NCBI RefSeq assembly: GCF_030272615.1 | Contig: NC_081406.1 | Location: 479,596,900 to 479,660,899 of the forward strand | DNA from: Cryptomeria japonica | Taxonomy: Eukaryota; Streptophyta; Pinopsida; Cupressales; Cupressaceae | DNA: 64,000 nt | Direction of reading: 5' to 3' | Part shown: positions 12,201 through 22,957 of the stretch, piece by piece | Layout: the number at the start of each line of letters is the position of its first letter | Numbering within the stretch: position 1 is the stretch's first letter | Position numbers and translations under genes: made by a program | The notes under the pieces: model-generated | What the model was told of the DNA's origin: nothing | The model's database searches: none | Seen by the model: the letters and a program-made list of their open reading frames with translations, nothing else

Positions 12201-12348
12201 GGTAGATACTCAGGAGAAGGAATCATTTTCCCACTTACTCAGTAGACTTGCATCAGTATTAGACACTTTCAAATCAAGCTGGGACACATATCTTCAGTTG
12301 CTACAAAAAGCATACCCAGAAAGTCTGAAGATGACTAAGCTACAATGA
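9241..12348 (+). pseudogene. Co5 unknown protein, ~1,036 codons, 11 in-frame stops
   Basis: One frame stays open over 3.1 kb with no frameshift. Stops lie at 9760, 10366, 10384, 10465, 10711, 10879, 10906, 11182, 11278, 11374 and 11671, and the frame ends at TGA 12346-12348. The N-terminal third has an ordered fold-like sequence, including KFIWLDRPYMITKESIRVI and IGLPRVGQEPG. The middle (about 10470-10710) is basic and Pro-rich (RPTAPPPPVRKP). The last ~220 codons (11677-12348) are helical, Lys/Glu/Leu-rich and coiled-coil-like. There are no retroviral motifs. I do not recognise the family. Preservation of one frame shows it was under selection before the copy died. Confidence 0.7.
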
Positions 12349-12387
12349 CTCTAACTGTATTCATTCATTTTTTTATTTCTTCACTAG

Positions 12388-12535
12388 CCTTTGGCATTAA
12401 TGTCAAAGGGGGAGTATGTACATTTGTAAAAAATATCAGGGAATATGTTAATTGAAGTGTGTTGCTCAGGGGGAGCACACCAATAGGGAGTCCATTTTTC
12501 ACATGAGTGTTGCCATCAATGCCAAAGGGGGAGAT
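12388..12535 (+). promoter_or_regulatory. Co5 duplicated polypurine-tract module
   Basis: The upstream block reads TTTGGCATTAATGTCAAA then GGGGGAG (about 12390-12414). The downstream block reads CATCAATGCCAAAGGGGGAG then AT, right before the LTR at 12536. TTTGGCATT and AATGCCAAA are reverse complements, so the two blocks could pair. The same two-block layout is present in Co1, Co2 and Co3. Confidence 0.65.
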
Positions 12536-13538
12536 TGTTGGAAATTGTCACTCATTGGATTCATTTTGTTGTCATTGATGGCAACAAGATCAGATAGAAA
12601 GCAACAAGACTTGATGGAAGTCACAAACCGATACTAGGAGGCATATACCAATAGATACCAGCATTGGAAGCATTCAGGGTTGCACCGGCACTAGCACCAG
12701 CATCAGTACTTTAGGAAGCCGACATCAAGGAAGATTTATTTAGTAAATTATTTAGTAATTATTATCAAGGCTGACATTGAATATATTTTGTAAATGCATT
12801 GTAAGCCGACATAAGGCATATCATATGTAATAGGTATATAAGTCAGTTTGCTAGGTCAATTTAGACATAGTGATGATGGCATTATGATGGTATAGATATA
12901 GACATATAGCAGAACTGTGAGATGAAAAATATATGTATGGAGATCATTTTTGTATGCGAACATTGTATCAATCAATGATCTATAGATAGCTAGGAAAGCA
13001 CTCTTGGAGGAGAAGCAATACCAGTAATAGTTCAAAATTGTGAACCGGTACAGAGCAGAACCAGAATAGGAACTCTATCTGGCATAGCAGATGCATTCTT
13101 GAGTTCATTTCCAGTAATTTACTTTGGCAAAAAGCTTGTAGTCAATGAGGCTCATTAGTGATGAGCAGTATGCTCTAGGTAGTATGCCTTCCTACAAGTG
13201 CAGGCCCCTCTCACCCCTACTATTTGAAGGGATCCCAGACCATACTCTATTCAACGTGCCTAATGGTAGTGGTTGGAACAGCTCACAAAATGAAACCACT
13301 TTGAGATAATAAAACTGTTAGGAGATGAATGGAGTTCCAGATCCGATTCCAACTCTAGTTGTTCCCTACTCGACCAACCTTTTTCTGGCTCACATGACTT
13401 TATGTGGATGGTTTATTTGCTTCTTGTTATATGCTTATTTTTTTACCAGTACATACATGCATGGTTTAGAAAGTTAAATATTGTTGATTCCGGCAAAACA
13501 CTAATTCACCCCCCTCTTAGTGTTCTCAGATCCCAACA
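12536..13538 (+). repeat. Co5 3' LTR
   Basis: Complete LTR of 1,003 bp from TGTTGGAAATTG to CCCAACA, followed by the CCCCT duplication. TATA-like TATATAAG lies at about 12835-12842. It lacks the CCGTGG...CCACG stem-loop motif found in the LTRs of Co1-Co4. Confidence 0.85.
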
Positions 13539-13543
13539 CCCCT

Positions 13544-14256
13544 AACCTCACTCATTCCATCTAACCTTGGGTTGAGCTAACCCTATCCTATCTTGCACAT
13601 ACTAACCTTCTTATCTCAACCTCCTATGGTGTGGATATTCTCCCCTTGAGACACATGGCACTTTTGCCACATGTCTCCTCCCTTGGACACTTGCCCTCTC
13701 ATTAGCAAGGCTCCTTGACACTTGTCACCATAGAGATGACAAATGTCCCTTCCTCCAACCACTTCTCCAACTTCCTCAATCTTGACCCTTGATATCTTCA
13801 GATCAAATCTGGACCGTCGATTCCTGCCACCTCATCTTTGACCTTGGAATTCCTATAAATATCCCCCATTTTGGAGCAATAAGGATCCCTTGCATTCATA
13901 TTTTTAGCATCATTACTATACGTATTTTCATTTCAATCATCTAGTAATTAGCATTTTGGATTAATCATAGCATGTTAATCTAGTTTCTTAGATCATGCAT
14001 TTCATATCATTTGTATAATCAATCATGAACAAGTAGCTACTCAACTCTTGAGTGGCCACTTTGGAGGTCATTGCTCTGCTGAGAGCCAATCAATCCAACA
14101 CCTTCAAGGTCCTCAAGAATAGAGGAAAATGGGACATTTCAAGGAAGGCTTATGGTTTGCATCTTTAATTTAGTTTTCAATTGAGCTTTCCATTATGTTT
14201 TATTGTCTCATTATATGTGTATGCCTTTCTTTTTACCACATTTTTAGCATCACACA
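13544..14256 (+). repeat. GyA LTR, second segment
   Basis: Continuation of the GyA LTR after Co5. It has a clear TATA box (CTATAAATA, 13853-13861) after a CT-rich stretch. The LTR end is one of several CA dinucleotides between 14240 and 14256. TAGCATCACACATAGGACC (14245-14263) faintly resembles a decayed gypsy primer site, which would instead make this a 5' LTR; see findings. Confidence 0.55.
13850..13864 (+). promoter_or_regulatory. TATA box in the GyA LTR
   Basis: TTCCTATAAATATCCCCC is a good plant-type TATA box about 400 bases before the LTR end. It would set the transcription start of the element; activity is not testable from sequence. Confidence 0.55.
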
Positions 14257-14449
14257 TAGGACCCACAATGAGCAATCAAGAGGATCAGTGGCGATGGGAC
14301 CACCTCGAGGATGGGGGGCAGGATCATAAGAAGGAGGAGCAGGTGGAGATGAGGAGACATAGAGTGTGGGATAGCACTCACCAAATGTATATGACATTTG
14401 ATTATTTTGACTCTTTGGGGAGGACATGCTATTGTATCATGATTAACAC
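14257..14449. other. GyB fragment: probable tail of its antisense gene
   Basis: The plus strand reads GPPRGWGAGS then, after a stop, EGGAGGDEE, a Gly/Glu-rich stretch like the Gly-rich C-terminus of the PMD gene in GyC. After removing the Co4 insertion, the sequence runs into AT/TATG-rich DNA at 30069, just as GyC does beyond its antisense gene. This supports, but does not prove, that it belongs to GyB. An overlapping ORF (14181-14495) crosses three element borders and is not a gene. Confidence 0.35.
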
Positions 14450-15791
14450 TATTGGCATAACTAATGGTGTTAGCACAACCGATTCAACAGATTAGTATTG
14501 TCATTGTTGACTAACACTTATCGGTGAATAAGGCCAAGCTCTTAGGAAAGAAGATGTGGTAAACCTCAATGGTTTACTCATGGCAACAAAGAGTATGGAG
14601 GATTCAATGCTTCCCTAATATGCATCATTGACACACTTAAGCAGTGTGTTGGTATAAGACTAATCGGTTGAAGGGTAAACAGAGTAGTCGACCGGTCAGT
14701 CAAGCACCCGATAGGTGTTGAGATCAGTTTTTTTAAACTGGCAGATGAAATGATGATGCGGTCACAAGAGGTGACTCAAATTGTAGTTTAGAAGTCTTAT
14801 GCACAATCAAAACACTCTGGAAAGATAGGTGATCAATCTAACTGATGATCAGTGACTAGTGGAAAATGGTGAAGAGTTACACTTGTGATACAAGTTAAAG
14901 GATGATATTTAGCGGGAATCTCAGAGCAATGACCGACAATATGGATGCGATGACCAAAGGGGACTCATTCATGGTGAGATATCATGAAACAAATGGATAG
15001 TGAAGTCTACAGCAGTTAACAACTAGTTAAGGTGATATTTGTGTGGATTCTCCGGTTCGCATTAAAAAGACAAAACACAACCCAGAGGTTGGTGAAATTA
15101 TGAGTTGCAAAGGCAGTTAAGGATGAGTTGCTAGTCAAATTGATGGAGAGCACACAAAGAGAGTGCGGGAAGATTTGGAAAGTTTTGAATTTTAAATGTA
15201 CTGATTTTTGTATAAAGGTTTTTGGCGAAAACCAAAATGACTGATAGTAAAAATTGCAAAGTGCAATTCTGAGGAGAGGCAATCCAGCAAGATGAGAAGA
15301 GGGAAGAAATGCTAAGTGAATAGCAGAGTGGTGAAGAGAGTGTGCAGACCTCGGATAGTGTGAAGAGAAGAGAAATAATGCAGAGCACTAAAAGAGTGCA
15401 GAGCAAGTGTGATGCAAAGCACTAGTAGAGTGTAGAGCAAGTGTAACTGATGGTAAAACCGAAGAGCTTCATTTGGATCTAATTAAGCTAAGAGTAGCTA
15501 TTATAGAAGATCATTCTCTTTGCTGTTTTATAATAACTACAATAGCAAAATCCCTTAACCGAGTGACATCTCAAATGATAATCCTAAGTACTTTAACAAG
15601 GCTACCTATAATAGGGTAAAGGTTCTAATAGGCCTTAAAGAAAATCCCTTAACTTGGTGGCACTTAACAGTGTCTTTATAATCTCCTAACAGAGATGGCT
15701 CCTTATTGGGCGTACTCCAGAAGAGTGCAGAATTTGTGATTTTCTACTCACACCGTGGTTTTCTCCCATTTGGGTTTCCACGTGATAAATC
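14450..15791 (+). repeat. Co4: lone copia LTR, first segment
   Basis: Starts TATTGGCATAAC, consistent with a TG-to-TA change of the usual TGTTGGCAT. It contains the degenerate CCTTAACNNGGTG units (about 15540-15715) and the CCGTGG...CCACG motif (15753-15784) typical of the copia LTRs here. It is cut at 15791 by Co3 and continues at 29906. Flanking 5-mers AACAC (14445-14449) and GACAC (30069-30073) differ at one base and fit an old target duplication. No interior region exists, so this is a solo LTR of about 1.5 kb. Confidence 0.65.
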
Positions 15792-16811
15792 TATTGGTAT
15801 TTTGGTATGGTTTTGTCATTGATGTCAACACCTACTAAACACTTATCAACTCTGGCACTTTGGAGAATCAGCAACATTCACCGACAAGCAAGTGACTCAT
15901 GCACAGTCACTGGTTTCTTGTACACCAGCACTTGGAATGATATGGAAAACACCTGGTAATGTCGAAGACATCATTTGGACATCTTGTCTTAGAGAATTTT
16001 TTTTTAGTATATTCATATTTGCATATTTGTTGTTACCGGCAAATAGGTCCAGGGTTACACCAGCAGGTTTATCTTTTCTAGATCAGCATGGCACACTATG
16101 GAGATGATTAATTATTATTGTAAATGCATTAAGCAAACATGTTGAATCAGTTATTGCATCGGATATTGTATTGTTTGTAAAATGTTTTTATTGTAATATC
16201 TTGTAGAGCCGACCTACTAAAATTGGTCTTAGGTTATGGTATAAATGTAACATCTTATTTGTAAGATCAAATGTGGAATGCGAAAAAGGATTGTGTGAAG
16301 GTATATGCGAGAATAAGAAAAGCTATACACACAGACATCATTTAAAGATTGAAGAATGGTTTTTGTGAAGACAATCAGAACTACACCAGTACTGAATCCA
16401 GCATATGAAGATGTTATTTTGTGCAGTACATTCTTATTAGATTTAACCATCCAACTATAGTCAGTGTGACTCCCATTTTGTGATTGAGTAGTGAACTCTA
16501 GGTGCTTGGCCTTTCTGCATGTGCAGACCCCATTTATGTACACTTACTATCTATAGTAGTATCATCTGATTGTGGGTAAGGTTTCCCACCGTGGTTTTTC
16601 CCCTTATAGGGTTTCCACGTACAAATATTGGTGTTATGTGTTGTGGATGACTTTATCTTTATGTTTCATGCACTAATCCTTACCGGTATAGCAATTAACT
16701 ATTAAAACTATCTACCGGCATGTTAAACTGGTTTACCGGTATTAAGCATTAGGTTGGTTAAGTTGTTTTTGGTTTGAATTTATTTGACAACTGATTCACC
16801 CCCCCCCCCCC
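15792..16811 (+). repeat. Co3 5' LTR, first segment
   Basis: Matches the 3' LTR at 28833 with scattered substitutions. TATA-like TATAAATG at 16240-16247; CCGTGG...CCACG motif at 16589-16620. It ends in a run of C, the target in which Co2 inserted. Confidence 0.88.
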
Positions 16812-18343
16812 TGTTGGCATTTGGCATTATAATAGACAAGGGGAGATTGTTGGCATTTCAATAAGGATATTGAGAAGGTTGTTGATGATTATGGATAAAA
16901 CTGATTAAGGATGTTTACTGTCTTAATATTATTATTTTGTCATTGATGTCAAGAAATTGATTTTCTAATTTAGTATGATTTTGCCATATCTTGAGAAGTA
17001 TGATTTGATGAGTATAAAGATGTCGATAAAAGACACAGATAGAATATGATGGATAAGGGGAGAAATAAGTTATTCAATGGGCAACTATTACCAAGTTAGA
17101 CAATGATGAGATCATGATGATTAGATTATTTTGATATCCTACATATGTTATTGATTGAAAGGGTAATACTATACTATGTTACCGAGCAAAGAACCTAGTT
17201 GGTAAACCCTAAGGAACCTAGTCAGTAAACCCTAAGGTTATCGCTATCGGTTAATGAAGGCAGAATGTCTACCGAGTGAAGTTTAGTATTTATCGAGTTG
17301 CAACCGAGTAATAATAGAATACATTAAATGATTACATGCATTATTTAATGAAGGAAGCTAATGAGCTGGCTGTGATTAAATGATTGGTATGTCGTGAATG
17401 AAGTTTGTTAAAGAATCTATGGCAAAGGAAAATCAGCAGGAAGATCTACAGCTTAGATTGAACCGCAATACCCTAGCACAAGTTCCAAGAAATGTATGCA
17501 AGTTCCAAAGCAGGGTAAAACATTTTCAGATCAAAGGATACATTGAACCTGGACAAAGTTTGAAGATCTAATGGCTATGATTGATCATGGGAAATGTGAT
17601 CAAGGAGATTAAGCGGTTGGCGAATTGTTTATAAATAGGGAACTGTTGATAAACAATGCATGCGGGCAAGTGTATGCATAGGGATGCTACATAGTGATTA
17701 CCGAGCACAAAAGCTTGAAGACCTGTTTTGAATAATAGAGTATAGAGCCCAGCAGATGGACAAGATTAGTTCTATGTCTATATTTTATCGAGCAAATAAG
17801 AATCTGCTTTAGCATTTTAGATGTGAAGTTGCAGATAGATTTTTATTACTGTTATTTTGTGAAGTGACAAAAAATCTCTTAACTGAGTGGACTTAACAGT
17901 CTTATTTGTAAAACCCTCTAGCAAGGTGACATTCTAATTAAGTGTTTGAAATCCTTTAACAAGGTCACTTCTGACAAGGTGAAGATCCTAACAAATATGA
18001 GGGAAATCCCTTAACCGGGTCACATCTAGCAATGTGATTGTAATCTTTAACGGGATTTTCTTTTAACCGAGCATACTCTAGAAGAGTATATTTTTTAGTG
18101 GGTCCGAAATCCCACAGTGGTTTTTCCCTATTTGGGTTTCCACATTAAATCTGGTGTTATGAGTATTATGATGTTTATATGCTTTTGAGTTTGCATGTTT
18201 AGCAGTTTTGGTTATATTACTGAAGTATATGTTACCGAGGTTGAATCTGATGTTTCTATGGAAGATTAAGTTTGTATGATTCACCCCCCCTCTCATCTTA
18301 TTAGCTTCACATCTGTACTTATCTTTAAGTATCAAAACTATCA
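16812..18343 (+). repeat. Co2 5' LTR
   Basis: 1,532 bp from TGTTGGCATTTGG to AACTATCA. It contains two near-identical AACCTAGTNGGTAAACCCTAA units (about 17200-17240), a TATA box TTTATAAATAGGG (17628-17640), degenerate CCCTTAACNNGGTNAC units (about 17870-18060) and the CAGTGG...CCACAT motif (18113-18145). Confidence 0.9.
17628..17640 (+). promoter_or_regulatory. TATA box in the Co2 5' LTR
   Basis: TTTATAAATAGGG is the best TATA box of the element. It falls within the 251-bp segment that the 3' LTR lacks, so only the 5' LTR retains it. Confidence 0.6.
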
Positions 18344-18345
18344 AT

Positions 18346-18357
18346 TGGTATCAGAGC
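18346..18357 (+). promoter_or_regulatory. Co2 primer-binding site
   Basis: TGGTATCAGAGC, two bases after the LTR end, is complementary to the 3' end of plant initiator methionine tRNA, the usual primer of copia reverse transcription. Confidence 0.95.
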
Positions 18358-18408
18358 TTTGGACTCTGAAAGGAAAAGTTTAAAGGTACTTGAGGAAAAC
18401 ATCCAAAG

Positions 18409-21400
18409 ATGTATAAGAGGGATGCACCGAAGCTAAACAAGTCAAGTTTCTCTACATGGCAAAAAAGGATGAAGTTGCACCTATCAGGAGTTGGAGAATA
18501 TGTTGTATATTATCTAGAGAATGATTTCATTACACCGAGCACCTATCCAATGACAATGGAAGAGATAAAGGCAAAGCAAGAACATATCCAAGCAATGATT
18601 GAAATAATATCTGCATTGACCGATTCAGAGTTTAATGATCTAGAAAGCTGCAATGATGCAAAGGCAATGTGAGACAAGCTCATATCAGTGTATGGAGGAG
18701 ATGAACATTTTCAAAGAGCAAAAGTGGATAGTCTAAGAGGACAAATTGAATCTATGAGGATGAATGAAGGTGAGAACATAACCCAGTACGGTACAAGACT
18801 AAAGGAGATTGTCAATCAAATCAAAGGAGCAAGTGAAACTATTGAAGAAAATGATATAACAAGTAAGTTGTTAAGAACCCTTCTACCGGCCTATGCAATC
18901 CGAGTCTCTACAACCAATAAATTGAGGTCTATACCTAATATGCCAGTTTCTTTAGATGCTACTATTGGTAAGCTACATGCATTTGAGTTAAGTAACTTTG
19001 ATAACAGTGGGTCATCGGTAATAAAGTTGAATCTGCATTTAGTTCTTTTCATATTGGTGAATCTGATGATTACAATGATAGAATGAGTAAGTACACTAAA
19101 GGGGATCACAGTGGAGCAATTGAAAGATTTTGCAAGAACATGGAGGAAGTACACAAAATGTATGAGGAAATCAGAAAGCAAGAAGAATTTGAAGCACTAT
19201 TAGCCAGAAGGTTACCGAGAGGAAAAGGTAAGTATAAAGGAAAACTACCTTTGAAATGTTTCAATTGTGATAAGATAGGACATATAGCTTCTAACTATCC
19301 TAACAAAGATTCTACTGAAAAGAGAGATTACCGAGATGGTAGATAGAAAGATAATCATTACAGAGGACACCGAGACTTCAGAAGAAGAGATAGAAAGTCA
19401 TGCTTAATAGCCGATGAGGAATCCAATGATGATAAATCAGATGAAACTAATATAGAGGAAGTAGTTTATGTGGCCATCAAAGATGGATCAGATGAAGAAA
19501 GGTATGAAGAAAAAGCCCTTATATCTCACATAAATACTAATGATTCTTGGATCATAGATAGTGGATGCTCATATCACATGACAGGTGATAAACACAAGTT
19601 TGTTATGTTAGAAGACTATGATGGAGGCTATGTAAGATTTGGTAATGATGCACCATGTCTGGTAAGAGGTAAAGGATCCATAACACTTCTTGACAATGCA
19701 AGATGCAACGATGTTTATTGGGTTGAAGGTTTAAAATACAATTTGTTGAGTGTAGCACAGCTAAACAATACAGGATACGGAATAGAATTTCAGAAAGGAA
19801 GTGTCAAAGTTCATGACAAGCATGGAAAGTTAGCTACTACTAAGACACAAACAAAACGTAACACATTTCACCTTGACTCAACTCGGAATAAATGTTTGTA
19901 TGCAAAGATAGATGATACCTGGTTATGGCATAAAAGGTTTTGTCATGTAAATTTTGATAATCTGATCAAAATAAGCAAGAAGCGTCGAGTAAGAGGTCTA
20001 TCGAGCCTTGTAAAACCTGAGAATGCTATGTGTCGAGGATGCCAGATGGGTAAAATGACAAGATCAAGCTTTACAAGTAAGTCCTACACTTCTAAGGGAA
20101 TTTTAGATCTTGTGCACACTGATCTTTGTGGTCCTATGAAAGTTCAAAGTTATTATGGTGATAAATATTTCATATTATTTGTGGATGATTACTCAAGGAT
20201 GATGTCAGTAATGTTTAAATGGTACAAGGCAAGAGTTGAAAATGAAACAGGAAGACAACTGAAATGTCTTAGATCAGATAGACGAGGAGAGTTCACATTT
20301 GATGAGTTCAACTTATTCTGCAATGATCATGGTATAAAAAGATAGGTCTCTGCACCGAGAACTCCACAGCAAAATGGAATTGCTGAGAGAAGAAACAGAT
20401 CTATTGTGGATTGTACCAGAACCCTGATGATTGAAAAGAAAGTGCCACAAACATTTTGGAGAGAAGCAATAAGCACTGCAGTTTACACCCTGAACCGAGT
20501 ACAATTGAAGAAAGGTACTTTGAAGACACCTTATGAAATCTGGTATGACAAGAAACCTAATGTAAGTTATTTTAAAATCTTTGGAAGTAGATGGTATGTA
20601 CACAAGGATGATAGAAATGGCAAGTTTGATCAGAAAAGTGAAGAAGGAACATTTCTTGGTAATTCTTCTAGAAGTAAAGCATTTAAATGTCTGAACAAAT
20701 CATCTAACAGAATAGTAGAAAGTGCAAATGTGAAAATTGATGAATTTGCAGAAAGAAATGATGAAGGAAATTCCAAGGAACCAGAAGATTATGATGAATT
20801 TGTCTATGTTCAACTGACAAGTCCTACCAAGAAAACTGCAGAAGGAAATGAAGAGAATATCCAGTTACCGAGTGATGAAGAAGAACATACAGAGCCTACC
20901 GAGCCTGTATTAGCCAAATATGTCAGAAGACATCATGCACCAAGTCAGATTATAGGAGATAAGGATGATCCAATGATGAAAAGGAACAAATTGAGACAGA
21001 ACACATGTCTGATATCTAAATTTGAACCGAGAATAGTGAAAGAGGCATTTAACAGTGAAGATTGGATAAATGCTATGATAGAAGAGATTGATCAAATCAA
21101 GAAGAATGACACATGGACACTAGTCCCAAGACCAAAGGACAAAATTGCAATCGGTACAAAATGGATTTTCAAAAACAAGCTAAATGATAAAGGAGAGGTC
21201 ATTCGAAATAAAGCAAGACTAGTTTGCAAAGGTTATGCCCAAGAAGAAGGAATTGATTATGGTGAGACTTTTGCACCTGTAGCAAGACTTGAAGGAGTAA
21301 GAACATTGTTGGCATATGTTGCTTACAAGAATTTCAAGGTATATCAAATGGATGTCAAATCTGCATTTCTGAATAGTGTATTAGAAGAAGAAGTTTTTAT

Positions 21401-22559
21401 TGAACAACCTGAAGGATTTGCTGAAGATAATAATAAAGATTAGGTATGTAAATTGAACAAAGCTTTATATGGTCTGAAAATGGCACCTAGAGCATGGTAT
21501 GAAATATTGCACTCTTATTTAACCAAGATTGGTTTTATAAGAACAGGTGAAAACAGCAATATTTACATGAAGAATGATGAAAATGGAGTACTGATCTCAA
21601 CCATATTTGTTGATGATATTATATTTTGTGGAAATGACTCTCTATGTAAGAACTTTGGAAATGAAATGAGAAAAGAATTTGAGATGTCATTAATCGGTGA
21701 GATAAAGTATTTTATAGGTTTACAGATATTGCAAATGAAAGATGAGATTTTTATTACTCAATCCAAGTACATAAAGGAAATCTTGAAGAAATTTGGAATG
21801 GAGGATTCAAAACTAGTAAGTACTCCAATGACTACCAACTGTAAATTATCAAAGAATGATTAATCTACATCTGTTGATGAGACACTTTACCGATCCATGA
21901 TTGGAAAGTTGCAATATGTCGTTCACAGCAGGCCAAACATAGCACATGCAGTAGGTATAGTTGCAAGATTCTCTACAGATCCTAAGGAAACACACATGAC
22001 AGCAATCAAGAGAATTTTCAGATACTTGAAAGCCACTGAGGATTATGGTTTAGTATATCAGAAAAGAAATGATTTTGATTTAAAAGTTTATACTGATGCT
22101 GATTGGGCAGGCAACATTGATGACAAAAAAAGCAGAAGTGGAGGAGCTTTCCTTTTAGGAGAAAGACTAGTGAGTTGGCATAGCAAGAAACAAGGATGTG
22201 TTTCACAGTCAACAGCAAAAGCTGAATACGTTGCTACAACATTGAACCATACCAACATTGCATGGATCAAACAACTGTTGGAAGGTGTAAATGAGAAAGT
22301 TACTGAGCCAGTAACTATATTCTGTGACAATACTAGTGCCATTAACATTTCAAAGAATCTTGCTATGCACTCTAAGACAAAGAACATCTCTATCAAATAT
22401 CATTATCTTAGAGAAGAAGCTCAAGAGAAGAAAGTGGTGTCGAAGTATGTTAGCACAAAGGAACAAATAGCAGATATCTTCACCAAGCCACTGCCAAGGG
22501 ACACTTTTGACTATCTCAGAAGTAAGTTAGGGGTCCTACCCCTATCTTCCTCTCACTGA
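18409..22559 (+). pseudogene. Co2 gag-pol polyprotein, broken
   Basis: The first ATG after the primer site starts MYKRDAPKLNKSSFSTWQKR. Motifs in order: gag knuckle CFNCDKIGHIASNY (last Cys is Tyr, about 19254-19296), protease WIIDSGCSYHMTGD (about 19549), integrase HVNFDNL...CRGCQMGKM and LVHTDLCGP (about 20112), RT motifs [12 protein letters not shown] and FVDDIIF (about 21607), RNase H YTDADWAGNIDDKKS (about 22089) and the C-terminal IADIFTKPLP. Defects are a TGA at 18670, a frameshift near 19015, stops at 19344, 20343, 21441 and 21861, and an in-frame loss of about a dozen residues in the integrase core near 20215. Otherwise it is nearly intact. Confidence 0.93.
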
Positions 22560-22786
22560 CCAAGTTCAGTGAAAGCATCAATTTGATGACTCTAAAGAAT
22601 ATCTTTTTAGGAGTTGATGCTGATTTACACACTCTAGGATGTTTTCTAAAGGTGTGCAGGAAACAATACAGGAAAAAATATAGGGAACAGGAATTCAAGA
22701 CATAAATGCTCTGGCTGAGACTAAGTTGACACATAACAATAGGAAATCACTTCATACAAGAAGAAATTATGTTTTAGTTCTTTACT

Positions 22787-22957
22787 TTTTGGCATTGTTG
22801 TCAAAGGGGGAGAAGACTGAAGAAGAGGAGAAGACTAATGTATGGGGGAGAATTCTGATGACAAGGGGAGAGCATTTCAGCATTTCAGAATCTCACAGCA
22901 ATCCAAATCAATTAGGTCAAATCAATTGGTTTTGCCATCAATGCCAAAGGGGGAGAT
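22787..22957 (+). promoter_or_regulatory. Co2 duplicated polypurine-tract module
   Basis: Upstream block TTTGGCATTGTTGTCAAA then GGGGGAG (about 22788-22812); downstream block CATCAATGCCAAAGGGGGAG then AT, immediately before the LTR. A third GGGGAGATTGTTGG copy lies just inside the LTR at about 22985-22999, and also in the 5' LTR near 16840. Confidence 0.65.

Larger units (their letters stand above)
8207..13538 (+). mobile_element. Co5: non-autonomous copia-like element with its own long ORF
   Basis: Flanked by perfect 5-bp duplications (CCCCT at 8202-8206 and 13539-13543). The 5' LTR matches the 3' LTR only over its first ~600 bases. LTR termini (TGTTGG...CCCAACA) and the duplicated polypurine module resemble those of the coding copia elements here. 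The interior contains no gag knuckle, protease, integrase or reverse transcriptase. It holds one decayed frame of about 1,036 codons. It is best described as a large retrotransposon derivative, presumably mobilised by copia proteins supplied in trans (inference). Confidence 0.85.
5290..14256 (+). mobile_element. GyA: Tat-type Ty3/gypsy element, 3' end
   Basis: Only the 3' end is present: an antisense PMD gene, a polypurine tract at 7842-7857 and one LTR, which is split by Co5 (8207-13538 plus its 5-bp duplication). GyA is assigned to the plus strand because the polypurine tract lies left of the LTR and matches, in sense, the minus-strand tracts of GyC and GyE. Its gag-pol lies outside the window, beyond Co1. 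The right border (14240-14256) is uncertain. It probably inserted into the tail of GyB's antisense gene. Confidence 0.7.

Noticed and set aside
14181-14495. 104-codon plus-strand ORF
   Set aside because: It spans the end of the GyA LTR, a GyB fragment and the start of Co4, so it is chimeric across insertion borders.
18078-18344. Minus-strand ORFs of 88 codons, repeated at 23973-24239
   Set aside because: The two are the two LTRs of Co2 read backwards, so the identity comes from the LTR pair and not from a gene family.
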